Made by a program: the position numbers and the translations under genes
Shown: one piece after another, positions 9,949 through 18,100 of the stretch
How the letters are laid out: every line of letters begins with the position of its first letter
How positions within the stretch are numbered: the first letter of the stretch is position 1
Notes under the pieces: model-generated
Seen by the model: the letters and a program-made list of their open reading frames with translations, nothing else
Database searches by the model: none
What the model was told of the DNA's origin: nothing
Assembly: GCF_001274935.1 (NCBI RefSeq)
Contig: NZ_LILC01000013.1
Coordinates: 558,001-622,000, forward strand
Direction of reading: 5' to 3'
DNA: 64,000 nt
Source of the DNA: Priestia koreensis
GTDB taxonomy: Bacteria > Bacillota > Bacilli > Bacillales > Bacillaceae_H

Positions 9949-10721
9949 TACTTCTCCCCCTTAGATAACTGATGTACGGCTGTTAGCACGTCCTCAAATG
10001 TTTGATGCACGTTCCCATATGAAATGTCAGGACGCTTAATGACAATGACATGGATCCCTAAATCCTTTGCGGCCTCAAGCTTCTGATCGACTGATCCGAC
10101 TTTCCCGCTTTCTTTTGTAATCATCGTCGTGACGCCGTACTGCTTATAAAGAGCCTGATCAAATTCTTTTGTAAACGGCCCTTGAATCGCGATAATGTGC
10201 TTCTGTGGCAAACCGAGCTGCTCACACTTTTCCATGTTGTCTTTACGAGGAAGCATGCGAGCGATAAGCTTTACATTTGGCAAATGCAGCAGTTCATTTG
10301 TAAACACCTGGAGCGTTTTGCTTCCGGTTGTAAGCATGACGGTCCCTCCACGAAGCGCTGCAAGCTTTGCCGCCTTTTCATAGCTTTCGACAACTTGCAG
10401 AAGCGGATCATCAATAACGTGGTGCGCGCGCTCATAGCGGATATACGGAATGGACGTATTGGCGGCCGCTGCAATGGCATTTTTAGAAGCTTCTTCTGCA
10501 AACGGATGACTCGCATCTACTACTAACGTAATCTTGAGGTCTTGAATGATTTTCTCCATCTCTTCTGCCGTTAAGCGGCCGACTCTTACCGGAATTTTCT
10601 CGTTTTTCAACTCAATGGCAGCATTCTCAGTTACGACTGTTGCAAGCACGGAATGCTCGGCTTGTTTTAGCTTGCGTGCTAATTCACGTGCGTCACTCGT
10701 ACCAGCTAAGCATAAAATCAT
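9948..10721 (-). CDS. cbiJ: Cobalt-precorrin-6A reductase
   Basis: CbiJ reduces the corrin ring at C18-C19 with NADPH or NADH. The start chosen is the ATG at 10721 (257 residues), giving MILCLAGTSDARELA, the family's N-terminal nucleotide-binding loop. The longer frame back to 10784 reads the polyhistidine-encoding DNA of cbiX in another frame and is not credible. Other family marks are VDASHPFAEEASKNA near 82 and the TKESGKVGSVDQKLEAA stretch near 205. It starts 2 bases after the cbiX stop. Confidence 0.94.
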   Translation of the reverse strand: MILCLAGTSDARELARKLKQAEHSVLATVVTENAAIELKNEKIPVRVGRLTAEEMEKIIQDLKITLVVDASHPFAEEASKNAIAAAANTSIPYIRYERAHHVIDDPLLQVVESYEKAAKLAALRGGTVMLTTGSKTLQVFTNELLHLPNVKLIARMLPRKDNMEKCEQLGLPQKHIIAIQGPFTKEFDQALYKQYGVTTMITKESGKVGSVDQKLEAAKDLGIHVIVIKRPDISYGNVHQTFEDVLTAVHQLSKGEK

Positions 10722-10722
10722 C

Positions 10723-11613
10723 TTATTTCCCTGCCTTTTCAAGCTCATGGTGATGGTGGCTATGATCATGATGGTGGTGATCATGGTCGTGATGATGATG
10801 GTGATCTATGTGCTCCATAGCTTCCTTACGATACACGCACGTATCACAGTTCATTTTCACTTCTCCCTCTAACGCCTCGTGTGCTCGGTCAAGAAGGATC
10901 GTCTCCAGTTTTTCATGGAAACCGAAGTAGCCAGCAAGTGACACCACCGTTCCATTCCACTGATTATTAAACTGTTCGACCATTCCCTCTAATCGCTTAA
11001 TTAAGATCCCTGTAAAGAGGAAATACGGTAAAATGATAATTCGTTTCGCTCCTAATTTCACACATCGTTCAATACCTTGTGCGACAAGCGGATCCGTCAC
11101 TCCCATAAAAGCAGGTTCGACCATCTTATAATTTGTTTTTTCCCATAGAAGACGGCTAATTTTGTAAAGTTCACTATTTGCATCCGGATCACTTCCACCT
11201 CTTCCTAAAAGCAGAATAGCCGTGTCGTCTGCTGGTGATTCCGTGCTTTCTCCTAGCTCATGAAGGCGCGTTTTTAAAATTTCAAACGTTTCTTCATGAA
11301 TGCCAATTGGACGTCCGTACGTGAAACCGATATGTGGATACTGTTCTTTCGCTTCATCAATGGCAGCTGGAATATGGATTTTCGAGTGCCCTGCTGGTAG
11401 AAGCATGATTGGAATAAGATGAACATGGCTTGCGCCTTTTTCAATACAGTTCTGAATTCCCTCTGTAATAGTTGGATGCTGGAACTCTAAAAAACACGTT
11501 TCAACCAAAATGTCCGCTCCCATTTTTCCCTTCAAACGCTCTGTCACAACGAGCACCTGCTCATTGCCCTCTGAATCTCTACTACCGTGGCCAATAAATA
11601 AAACTGCCTTCAT
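10723..11613 (-). CDS. cbiX: Sirohydrochlorin cobaltochelatase with Fe-S motif and His-rich tail
   Basis: CbiX inserts cobalt into sirohydrochlorin, committing it to cobalamin. The 296 residues contain two tandem chelatase-like halves. The first begins AVLFIGHGSRDSEGNE with the metal-coordinating His at residue 9; the second begins ILLLGRGGSDPDANSE near 151. Near residue 253 is an MNCDTC motif, matching the MXCXXC iron-sulfur motif described for B. megaterium CbiX. The last 30 residues include 16 histidines mixed with Asp, probably a cobalt store or buffer. The start follows a strong AGGAGG site. The Cys motif and tail set it apart from SirB-type ferrochelatases. Confidence 0.96.
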   Translation of the reverse strand: MKAVLFIGHGSRDSEGNEQVLVVTERLKGKMGADILVETCFLEFQHPTITEGIQNCIEKGASHVHLIPIMLLPAGHSKIHIPAAIDEAKEQYPHIGFTYGRPIGIHEETFEILKTRLHELGESTESPADDTAILLLGRGGSDPDANSELYKISRLLWEKTNYKMVEPAFMGVTDPLVAQGIERCVKLGAKRIIILPYFLFTGILIKRLEGMVEQFNNQWNGTVVSLAGYFGFHEKLETILLDRAHEALEGEVKMNCDTCVYRKEAMEHIDHHHHHDHDHHHHDHSHHHHELEKAGK

Positions 11614-11628
11614 CTATGTTTCCTCCTC

Positions 11629-13203
11629 TTAATCGTCCCCACATGGAACAGGTTCTAATTTGATTTTTGGTGTGACATCACGATGAATAAATCCTCCGAC
11701 TGCGCCGACACGTTTAAAAAATTTATAAAAGGACTCATTCGCATGTCCTTGTTCTTTGTATTCGTGCACGATGCCTGTCACCATCTCTACAATTTCTTCC
11801 TGGGAAATACCTTCTGCAACAGGTTGGCCGGGATGTGCCGTTCGACCAACTGTTTTCGCTCCTAAAAACAAGTCAAACTTCCCTCTTCGGAACACAATGC
11901 CAATATCTTCGTTTACCGCGCCGTAACAAGCCATCGCACATCCGTTAAAGCCAATTTTCAATTCCTTAGGAACATCCATCCCACCGAGAAGCTGTTGCAG
12001 CTGCTGAACCTGGGGAATGGAAGAATCCTTTTCTCCTTCGCAAAAGTCACATGCTTTTACGGTGACAACCGAGCCAACCGGAAAAAGTAAAAATCCTTTC
12101 GCTTCTAGCTCTTCTGTTATTTCGTGAGGAGATAAAGTTGGAATTGATAGCTTCATATAGTGGTCCGTTGTATATTCAATGCTTCCTTTTTCTCCCGCAA
12201 TTGCAGCAAGAGTCGCTAGCTGCGTTGGAGTAAACTTTTTCTCTACTACACCTGGACTAACGGCCACTTCAAAGATCGTTTCCACCTGTTGTTGAACGAT
12301 GGTCGAAGCCGCCTCACCGCTTGCAGCTTGCAGTGCCTCCTCTGCCCACGTTCTAGAAGATTTAACTTCGACCTCTTGATCGAGTGCCCACGGCTCCGCT
12401 TCTTTTTTTAATCGCTGATGAGGCTTTAATGGCTGTGTCGTTTGATTAAGCGTGTATTTACGCTGATAGCCTCTTGGTGTAATCATTAAGTCCTCATACA
12501 TAAACGTGGACGAGTTTCCAATGACAACCGTTGTCAGCATCCCGATATCGTGTTGAAGCATGTCAGCTAGCGTTGTTTTAACGATTTCCTGACGATCTCG
12601 ATAAGCGCTCTTCACAAGTCCTACTGGCGTATCAGGGGAGCGATAGTTTAGTAGAATTCGCTGCGCCTCCATAATTTGACGTGTTCGTCTCCCACTTTTA
12701 GGGTTGTAAAGTGCGATGACAAAATCTGCCTGAGCAGCAGCATCTAGCCGTTTTGCAATAAGCTCCCACGGTGTGAGGTGATCACTTAAACTAATCGTGC
12801 ACGAATCGTGCATAACAGGGGCCCCAAGCAGTGACGCACAGGAATTAATGGCTGAAATTCCTGGGACAACCTCCACTTTTATTCCATCAGTCGGTTTCCA
12901 GCCTTTTTCAACTAATACTTCGTAGACAAGTCCAGCCATCCCATATACGCCCGCATCTCCGCTTGAAATAACAGCGATTGTTTTACCTTGCTCTGCCTGC
13001 TTCACTGCTTCTTGTGCCCGACTTACTTCTTCCGTCATTCCGGTGCTAATGATTTGTTGATCCCCAAGCAGGCCGCTTATCAACTCAACGTACGTTTTGT
13101 ATCCAATGACCATGTCGCTCTCTTGAATGGCTTCTTTTGCACGCTCCGTAATATGTTCAAAGCTTCCAGGTCCAAATCCTACAACCAGTACTTTTCCGCT
13201 CAT
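11629..13203 (-). CDS. cbiH60: CbiH60: precorrin-3B C17-methyltransferase with C-terminal nitrite/sulfite-reductase-like domain
   Basis: Residues about 1-245 form a CbiH methylase domain that methylates C17 with ring contraction: VVGFGPGSFEHITERA at the N-terminus, AVISSGDAGVYGMAG near 78 and VVPGISAINSCASL near 113. Residues about 300-524 resemble the iron-sulfur/siroheme half of nitrite and sulfite reductases. ACDFCEG (near 384) and GFNGCAMACYGA (near 423) could hold a [4Fe-4S] cluster. This architecture is the CbiH60 described in B. megaterium. The start overlaps an AGGAG site. It lies in the operon between cbiW and cbiX. Confidence 0.95.
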   Translation of the reverse strand: MSGKVLVVGFGPGSFEHITERAKEAIQESDMVIGYKTYVELISGLLGDQQIISTGMTEEVSRAQEAVKQAEQGKTIAVISSGDAGVYGMAGLVYEVLVEKGWKPTDGIKVEVVPGISAINSCASLLGAPVMHDSCTISLSDHLTPWELIAKRLDAAAQADFVIALYNPKSGRRTRQIMEAQRILLNYRSPDTPVGLVKSAYRDRQEIVKTTLADMLQHDIGMLTTVVIGNSSTFMYEDLMITPRGYQRKYTLNQTTQPLKPHQRLKKEAEPWALDQEVEVKSSRTWAEEALQAASGEAASTIVQQQVETIFEVAVSPGVVEKKFTPTQLATLAAIAGEKGSIEYTTDHYMKLSIPTLSPHEITEELEAKGFLLFPVGSVVTVKACDFCEGEKDSSIPQVQQLQQLLGGMDVPKELKIGFNGCAMACYGAVNEDIGIVFRRGKFDLFLGAKTVGRTAHPGQPVAEGISQEEIVEMVTGIVHEYKEQGHANESFYKFFKRVGAVGGFIHRDVTPKIKLEPVPCGDD

Positions 13204-13229
13204 CTCCTATTCCACTCCTTTCTAAGGTT

Positions 13230-13628
13230 TTACAACTTAACAGACTCTTTCTTTTCATCCTTATTTTTTTGAATTCCTTTAATGGCTTCTGTATGACTCG
13301 TACGAGCAAGCTGTCCCTCTTCAAATTGGTAGACGAGAGAATCCTGCAGAGGTACGTTATCACGGAGATGACTTTGCACCATCAAACGAGCTTTGTCTGG
13401 TGTCATCCCTTCATACCAAGCGCCTTCAGGATAGACAACGACTACACACGCATCCTTACAGCGACCGTTGCATCTTGTACGAGATGTATGCACGTGCTCG
13501 TCCAAGCCAAGCGTCTTAATTTCATCGCGGATCGCCACCGTAACCTCTTCTCCTCCTTTACGCATACAGCTTGATCCATTGCACATTAGTACGTGTTTTT
13601 TCATTCCTTCTAAATTCCAGGTTGTCAT
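13230..13628 (-). CDS. cbiW: CbiW, thioredoxin-like [2Fe-2S] ferredoxin protein
   Basis: CbiW is the first protein of the cobI-type operon and is thought to support redox chemistry; its exact role is not settled. The 132-residue product shows HVLMCNGSSCMRKGG near residue 12 and TRCNGRCKDACVVVVYPEG near 52. That is the four-cysteine pattern of thioredoxin-like [2Fe-2S] ferredoxins. ATG 13628 was chosen because GGAGTG lies 5 bases upstream; the frame stays open to 13655. A later Met (MKKHVLM) is an alternative. The C-terminal 40 residues are charged and low in conservation. Confidence 0.85.
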   Translation of the reverse strand: MTTWNLEGMKKHVLMCNGSSCMRKGGEEVTVAIRDEIKTLGLDEHVHTSRTRCNGRCKDACVVVVYPEGAWYEGMTPDKARLMVQSHLRDNVPLQDSLVYQFEEGQLARTSHTEAIKGIQKNKDEKKESVKL

Positions 13629-13680
13629 ATGAACACTCCATTCTTTTTGGCACATTTTTTAACTGGTGAAGCTTTAAAAC

Positions 13681-13711
13681 AAAAAAACACCTCTATCAAT
13701 AGATAGAGGTG
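13681..13711 (-). terminator. Intrinsic terminator of the cbiW-proximal cobalamin riboswitch
   Basis: The minus strand reads CACCTCTATC, a 4-base loop, GATAGAGGTG and seven T residues. It lies between the proximal B12 box and the cbiW start, 53 bases before the ATG. It is the likely expression platform: bound cobalamin would favour this hairpin and stop transcription. Confidence 0.9.
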
Positions 13712-13787
13712 CAGAATAATAGACAGATTACATCAGCATACGCCTGCACTTCTGTCTATAGTCCCGTAGACGAAGTAGTTGTTGTGA

Positions 13788-13925
13788 CGGCAGGTCTCCT
13801 GACTTTGGTTCATCATTTTATTGCGCCTTCCCGAGCATTCAGTGGCATTGTGCAATAAAACTCACCGTTTACAGTGGCGGGTACCGTGATGGATTTTCAC
13901 CATCTTCCCTTTTAAGCGCAGCTCC
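13788..13925 (-). ncRNA. Cobalamin riboswitch aptamer, proximal copy
   Basis: On the minus strand the aptamer begins with GCGCTTAAAAGGGAAG. It continues with a GGTGAAAATCC segment and CCCGCCACTGTAA, and ends with the B12 box AGTCAGGAGACCTGCC at 13790-13805. These are in the order of the conserved cobalamin riboswitch core. An 8-bp hairpin (TAGACAGA at 13720-13727 pairing with TCTGTCTA at 13751-13758, plus-strand coordinates) lies between it and the terminator and may be the antiterminator or linker stem. Confidence 0.95.
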
Positions 13926-13975
13926 TTTTTGAAGCTGCACACCGTCATAACGAATATTCAATTTGTAGTGAACAT

Positions 13976-14006
13976 AAAAAAAACTCCGCCAAGGAATTTG
14001 GCCGAG
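13976..14006 (-). terminator. Intrinsic terminator between the two cobalamin aptamers
   Basis: The minus strand has CTCGGCCAA, loop ATTCC, TTGGCGGAG (one mismatch), then eight T residues. It sits downstream of the distal aptamer and upstream of the proximal one, so the distal aptamer has its own expression platform. Confidence 0.8.
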
Positions 14007-14096
14007 CATCGTTAATAAGGGAAGAAGGATAGACTTCTTCACCGCACCAACGCCTCGAACTTTCCATCCCCGAAAAATTGAAACATTCAAAATAAA

Positions 14097-14235
14097 GACA
14101 GGTCTCCTGACTCGTGTATCAGCCTACTTTGATTCCTTCCCGTCTACTTTCAACAGTGGTTCCATCATTTCGTCCACACTTACAGTTGCGGGGGCAGCTG
14201 TGGAATTTCACCACATTCCCTTTTAAGCGATTTCG
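14097..14235 (-). ncRNA. Cobalamin riboswitch aptamer, distal copy
   Basis: The minus strand reads GCTTAAAAGGGAATGTGGTG, then a GAAATTCCAC segment and GCCCCCGCAACTGTAAG, and ends with the B12 box AGTCAGGAGACCTGTC at 14099-14114. All core elements of a class I-like cobalamin aptamer are present in order. It lies about 60 bases downstream of the sigma-A promoter and about 170 bases upstream of the proximal copy. Confidence 0.95.
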
Positions 14236-14298
14236 CATCTTTATTTTTGGTAACTATAAATTTATGTAATTGGCAAAATTTTTCGACTTACGAGATTA

Positions 14299-14328
14299 AT
14301 TATAGTAATGTTAAAATCCCTTTGTCAA
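14299..14328 (-). promoter_or_regulatory. Sigma-A promoter of the cobalamin operon
   Basis: On the minus strand a perfect -35 TTGACA (14323-14328) and a perfect -10 TATAAT (14299-14304) are separated by 18 bases. Transcription would start near 14292, giving a leader of about 660 bases that holds both riboswitches. It abuts the nupQ terminator. Confidence 0.9.
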
Positions 14329-14380
14329 CAAAATAAAAGGAAATGTCCTCCACCTTTTATAAAGAAGAAGGGCACTTCCT
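14329..14380 (-). terminator. Terminator downstream of nupQ
   Basis: On the minus strand AAGGAAGTGCCC (14369-14380) can pair with GGACATTTCCTT (14337-14348, with two wobble positions). It is followed by TTTTATTTT. A second small hairpin, AAGCGGTG/CACCGCTT, lies at 14386-14405 without a T tract. Confidence 0.7.
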
Positions 14381-14417
14381 TTCATGAAGCGGTGAGTACA
14401 CCGCTTAAATTGTGACT

Positions 14418-15377
14418 TTATCTCTTACCTTTTTCGTACGGTGTACCAAGTGCTTTCGGTGCATCTGCACGTCCAACAAATCCAGTTAACGCTAAAATGG
14501 TTAATAAATATGGCGCGATTTTTAGCAACACATTCGGAATTTCTTGAATGTATGGAATTTGTTCACCCGTGATACTAAGTGACTGTGCAAGACCGAAGAA
14601 TAATGCAGCACCTAGTGCTCCTAGCGGATGCCATTTTCCGAAAATCATCGCTGCTAGCGCTAAGAAACCTTGTCCAGCAATTGTCGTGCCTGAGAAGTTT
14701 GTTGCAATAGATGTTGCATACACAGCCCCACCAATTCCTGCAAACAAACCAGAAAGCATAACTCCTACATAGCGCATAGCCGTAACGTTAATCCCCATCG
14801 TATCTGCTGCCATTGGATGTTCCCCAACTGAGCGAAGACGAAGACCGAACGGCGTTTTATAAATGATGTACCAAACCAAAAACGCAAGAGCAATCGCAAT
14901 GTACGAAGTAACTGGTACAGATTTGAAGAATAGATCGCCAATGACCGGAATTTTGGATAGAACCGGAACATCGATTTTATCAATACGAACTTGGATAAAA
15001 TCAGTTTGACCTTTTCCGTAAATGTTTTTAATTAAGAAGACAGATAGACCCGCTGCTAAAAAGTTCAGTGCCACACCGCTGACGGTTTGATCCGCCTTTA
15101 ATGTGATTGTGGCAACGGCGTGAATAAGTGCAAAAATCATACTTGCAAGTGCCGCTAATCCTATCCCTAACCAAGGAGCAGCTGCACCGAGTGAATCCTG
15201 AAACGTTAGTGTTGTAACGATACCTGTAAAAGCACCAAAAAGCATAAGACCTTCTAATCCAATATTTACAACCCCTGATCGTTCGCTAAATACGCCTCCT
15301 AGAGCTGTAAAAATGAGCGGTGCCGCTGAATAAAGCGCAGCCTGTGTGATTAGCGCAAGAATGTCAAGAAAGCTCAT
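14418..15377 (-). CDS. nupQ: BMP-type ABC importer, permease 2 (NupQ-like)
   Basis: A 319-residue very hydrophobic membrane protein of the ABC-type branched-chain/ribose permease family. GLEGLMLFGAFTG near residue 40 and a long run of transmembrane segments match the YufQ/NupQ branch. GLFAGIGGAVYATS near 210, with an EAA-like permease region, fits too. It would form the translocation pore with the upstream permease. It starts directly at the end of nupP (adjacent stop and start), consistent with an operon. Substrate is inferred as nucleosides from the family; the sequence itself does not prove it. Confidence 0.85.
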   Translation of the reverse strand: MSFLDILALITQAALYSAAPLIFTALGGVFSERSGVVNIGLEGLMLFGAFTGIVTTLTFQDSLGAAAPWLGIGLAALASMIFALIHAVATITLKADQTVSGVALNFLAAGLSVFLIKNIYGKGQTDFIQVRIDKIDVPVLSKIPVIGDLFFKSVPVTSYIAIALAFLVWYIIYKTPFGLRLRSVGEHPMAADTMGINVTAMRYVGVMLSGLFAGIGGAVYATSIATNFSGTTIAGQGFLALAAMIFGKWHPLGALGAALFFGLAQSLSITGEQIPYIQEIPNVLLKIAPYLLTILALTGFVGRADAPKALGTPYEKGKR

Positions 15378-16433
15378 TTATTTTCCCTCCTTGCCGAGTC
15401 GAGTTAAAAACCAGCGAACAACGTAGCTAGATGCTACAAAGAAAATGATCAGTGCGATAATAATACCAACAAGCTCAGATGGTACATTCGCCATAAAGTT
15501 CATTTCTGGTGCCGCTGTTTTTAAACCACCGAATAAAAACGAAGCAAGCACGATACCGATGGCGCTATTTGCACCTAAAAGAGCTACCGCAATTCCATCG
15601 AACCCTGTTCCTGTAAAGGATGATAAGCTGTTCATGTATTGGAATGTTCCTAACCCTTCCATTGAACCGGCAAGACCTGCAAACGCACCCGAAATAACCA
15701 TGGAAAGAATAATGTTTCCTTTTACACTCATCCCTGCATATTGCGAAGCATGCTGGTTGTAACCAACCGCTTTTAGTTCATAACCTTTCGACGTTTTCGA
15801 TAATAAAAACCACATGACAATTGCAGCTAATAGTGCAACAAAGATTCCGTAGTGCATACGAGAATTATCCGTAATCGATGCAAAGAACGGTGATGCAAGT
15901 GAAGCTGATTCTTTAATGTTGTATGACTTTTCGTTTCCACCATAAATATACGTCTTAATTAAGAAGCTTGTTGTATATAGCGCGATGTAGTTCATCATAA
16001 TGGTAACGATTACTTCATTTACGCGAAAGCGTGCTTTTAAGAAGCCTGGTACAAATCCCCAAAGAGCTCCTGCAGCTGCTGCTGCTAAAAGCGAGAGCGG
16101 AATATGAATAACCGCCGGTAAATCAAATTTGTATCCAACAAAAACGGCAGCAAACCAGCCTACAAGAAGCTGACCTTCAACTCCGATGTTGAATAACCCC
16201 GTTTTAAACGCAAACGCCACGGCAATCCCAGCTAAGATAAGGGGAGTCATCGCACGTACCGTTTCTCCAAGCGCCTTCGGATCTCCGACCATCCCGTCAA
16301 ACAGCGACTGGTAGCCAAACACTGGATCATAGCCGCCGATTAGCATGATGATACCACCCACTAACAACCCTAAGATCGCTGCTACGATCGGAATGAGAAT
16401 ATTGATAAAACGCTCATTTCTTAATATCTTCAT
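15378..16433 (-). CDS. nupP: BMP-type ABC importer, permease 1 (NupP-like)
   Basis: A 351-residue integral membrane protein with about ten hydrophobic segments. It has GLFNIGVEGQLLVG near residue 81, the signature shared with ribose/nucleoside permeases, and an AGLAGSMEGLG stretch near 252. The start codon overlaps the nupO stop (ATGA), giving translational coupling. With NupQ it is expected to form the heterodimeric channel. The membrane segments and the position after an ATPase gene leave little doubt about role; the transported substrate is inferred. Confidence 0.86.
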   Translation of the reverse strand: MKILRNERFINILIPIVAAILGLLVGGIIMLIGGYDPVFGYQSLFDGMVGDPKALGETVRAMTPLILAGIAVAFAFKTGLFNIGVEGQLLVGWFAAVFVGYKFDLPAVIHIPLSLLAAAAAGALWGFVPGFLKARFRVNEVIVTIMMNYIALYTTSFLIKTYIYGGNEKSYNIKESASLASPFFASITDNSRMHYGIFVALLAAIVMWFLLSKTSKGYELKAVGYNQHASQYAGMSVKGNIILSMVISGAFAGLAGSMEGLGTFQYMNSLSSFTGTGFDGIAVALLGANSAIGIVLASFLFGGLKTAAPEMNFMANVPSELVGIIIALIIFFVASSYVVRWFLTRLGKEGK

Positions 16434-17959
16434 GATGATGCACCAACTTTCTCTTGCTTTCCACCAGCCATCAATAAGCCAAGCTCTTGTTCGTTCGTTG
16501 TTTTTGGATCAACAACGGCAACAATTTTTCCTTCATAGATGACCGCAATACGATCGCTTAAGTTCATCACTTCATCTAACTCTAGTGAGATGAGTAAAAC
16601 GCCGCGTCCTTTGTCACGCTCTTCGACTAGCTTAGAATGAATAAACTCAATAGCCCCCACATCTAGACCACGAGTAGGCTGTGCCGCAATGAGTAATTCA
16701 GGGCTCCGATCCACTTCACGGGCGATGATCGCCTTTTGCTGATTTCCCCCTGAAAGAGCACGTGCTGGCGTATATTCACTCGGTGTACGAACGTCAAATT
16801 CTTTAATTAATGTTCGAGCTTTTTCGTAGATTTTTTTGTAGTTTAAAATTCCGCCTTTTGAGAACGGCTTTTTGTAATACGTTTGAAGAGCTGTATTCGC
16901 TCCGATCGTATAATCAAGCACTAGACCATGCTTGTGTCGATCCTGAGGAATATGTCCTACTCCCGCTTCCGTGATTTTTCTCGTGCTAAGCGGTGTCAGA
17001 TCAAGGTCTTTTAACTTAACAGAACCTGATTTTGCTTTACGAAGTCCTGTAATGGCTTCAATAAGTTCTGTCTGTCCGTTTCCTTCCACTCCAGCAATCC
17101 CTACAATCTCGCCGGAACGCACTTCAAGATTTAGGCCATTCACAGCGGAAACCCCGCGAGAGTCCTCCACGACTAAGTCGTGAATATCTAGCACAATTCC
17201 TTGTGGAACGGCATCTTTTTTCGTTGTTTTAAAATGCACTTCACGTCCAACCATTAAAGAAGCAAGCTCGTCCGCGTTTGTGTCAGCTACCGTTACAGTA
17301 CCGATTCCTTTTCCTTTACGGATAACCGTACAGCGATCACAAACAGACATAATCTCTTTTAATTTGTGCGTAATTAAAATGATGGATTTTCCTTCTTTAA
17401 TCAAGTTTTTCATGATTTGAATGAGTTCCTGAATTTCCTGCGGTGTTAGTACCGCTGTCGGCTCATCAAAAATTAAAATATCGGCACCGCGATACAGCGT
17501 TTTTAAGATTTCAACCCGCTGCTGCATACCTACAGAGATGTCTTCAATTTTGGCATAAGGATCAACGGATAAACCATACTGTTTGGATAGCGCCTCAATT
17601 TTTTGTGCGGATTCTTTAATTTGAATTTTCCCCGCCTTTGTTGGCTCACTACCTAAAATGATGTTTTCCGTTACCGTGAATTTTTCAACTAACATAAAAT
17701 GCTGGTGAACCATCCCGATCCCTAGGCCATTTGCCACATTCGGGTTCGTAATCTTTACTTCTTCACCACGGACTTTAATTTCGCCTTTTTCTGGCTGATA
17801 TAATCCAAATAGCACGTTCATGAGCGTGGATTTCCCCGCTCCATTTTCACCTAGAAGCGCATGTATTTCACCCTTTTGTACCTGAAGCGTAATATTATCG
17901 TTTGCTACGATACCAGGGAATTCTTTTCGGATATTTAGCATTTCAATTACATATTCCAC
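16430..17959 (-). CDS. nupO: BMP-type ABC importer, double ATPase (NupO-like)
   Basis: A 509-residue protein with two ABC ATPase domains in tandem. Domain 1 has Walker A GENGAGKST near residue 37, a SVGMQQRVEI signature region near 142 and Walker B ILIFDEPTAVLTP near 160. Domain 2 has a modified Walker A (GVEGNGQTEL near 290) and LSGGNQQK near 405, as in sugar and nucleoside importers of this class. It powers uptake with NupP and NupQ. A hairpin between nupN and this gene (18023-18053) may lower its expression relative to the binding protein. Confidence 0.9.
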   Translation of the reverse strand: MEYVIEMLNIRKEFPGIVANDNITLQVQKGEIHALLGENGAGKSTLMNVLFGLYQPEKGEIKVRGEEVKITNPNVANGLGIGMVHQHFMLVEKFTVTENIILGSEPTKAGKIQIKESAQKIEALSKQYGLSVDPYAKIEDISVGMQQRVEILKTLYRGADILIFDEPTAVLTPQEIQELIQIMKNLIKEGKSIILITHKLKEIMSVCDRCTVIRKGKGIGTVTVADTNADELASLMVGREVHFKTTKKDAVPQGIVLDIHDLVVEDSRGVSAVNGLNLEVRSGEIVGIAGVEGNGQTELIEAITGLRKAKSGSVKLKDLDLTPLSTRKITEAGVGHIPQDRHKHGLVLDYTIGANTALQTYYKKPFSKGGILNYKKIYEKARTLIKEFDVRTPSEYTPARALSGGNQQKAIIAREVDRSPELLIAAQPTRGLDVGAIEFIHSKLVEERDKGRGVLLISLELDEVMNLSDRIAVIYEGKIVAVVDPKTTNEQELGLLMAGGKQEKVGASS

Positions 17960-18022
17960 AATGTACCCTCCTTCTACCTGTACGTTCTCTATGAAACTAG
18001 AAGGTTATCTTTATTCACAAAG

Positions 18023-18053
18023 AGGGTGACTCCATAGGAGCAGGAGTCACCCT
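18023..18053 (-). terminator. Hairpin between nupN and nupO, likely partial terminator or mRNA stabiliser
   Basis: The minus strand has AGGGTGACTCC, a 9-base loop, and GGAGTCACCCT (11 perfect pairs), followed by CTTTG, a weak T tract. Binding-protein genes of ABC operons often carry such a hairpin at their 3' end. Confidence 0.7.
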
Positions 18054-18100
18054 AATACAAACATTACATACGTCATTACTTTATGAGCCTATGCTCACGT

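Noticed and set aside
9948..10784. Longer cbiJ reading frame reaching back to 10784
   Set aside because: The extra part is the polyhistidine-coding DNA of cbiX read in another frame (Ile/Met/Thr-rich). The normal N-terminus starts at 10721.
10546..10872. Plus-strand open frame opposite the cbiX His tail
   Set aside because: It is low complexity antisense to a real gene, with Met/Val runs and no ribosome site.
13869..14090. 73-residue minus-strand frame within the cob leader
   Set aside because: It covers the riboswitch region and its linker and has no ribosome site or family resemblance. The RNA structure explains the sequence.
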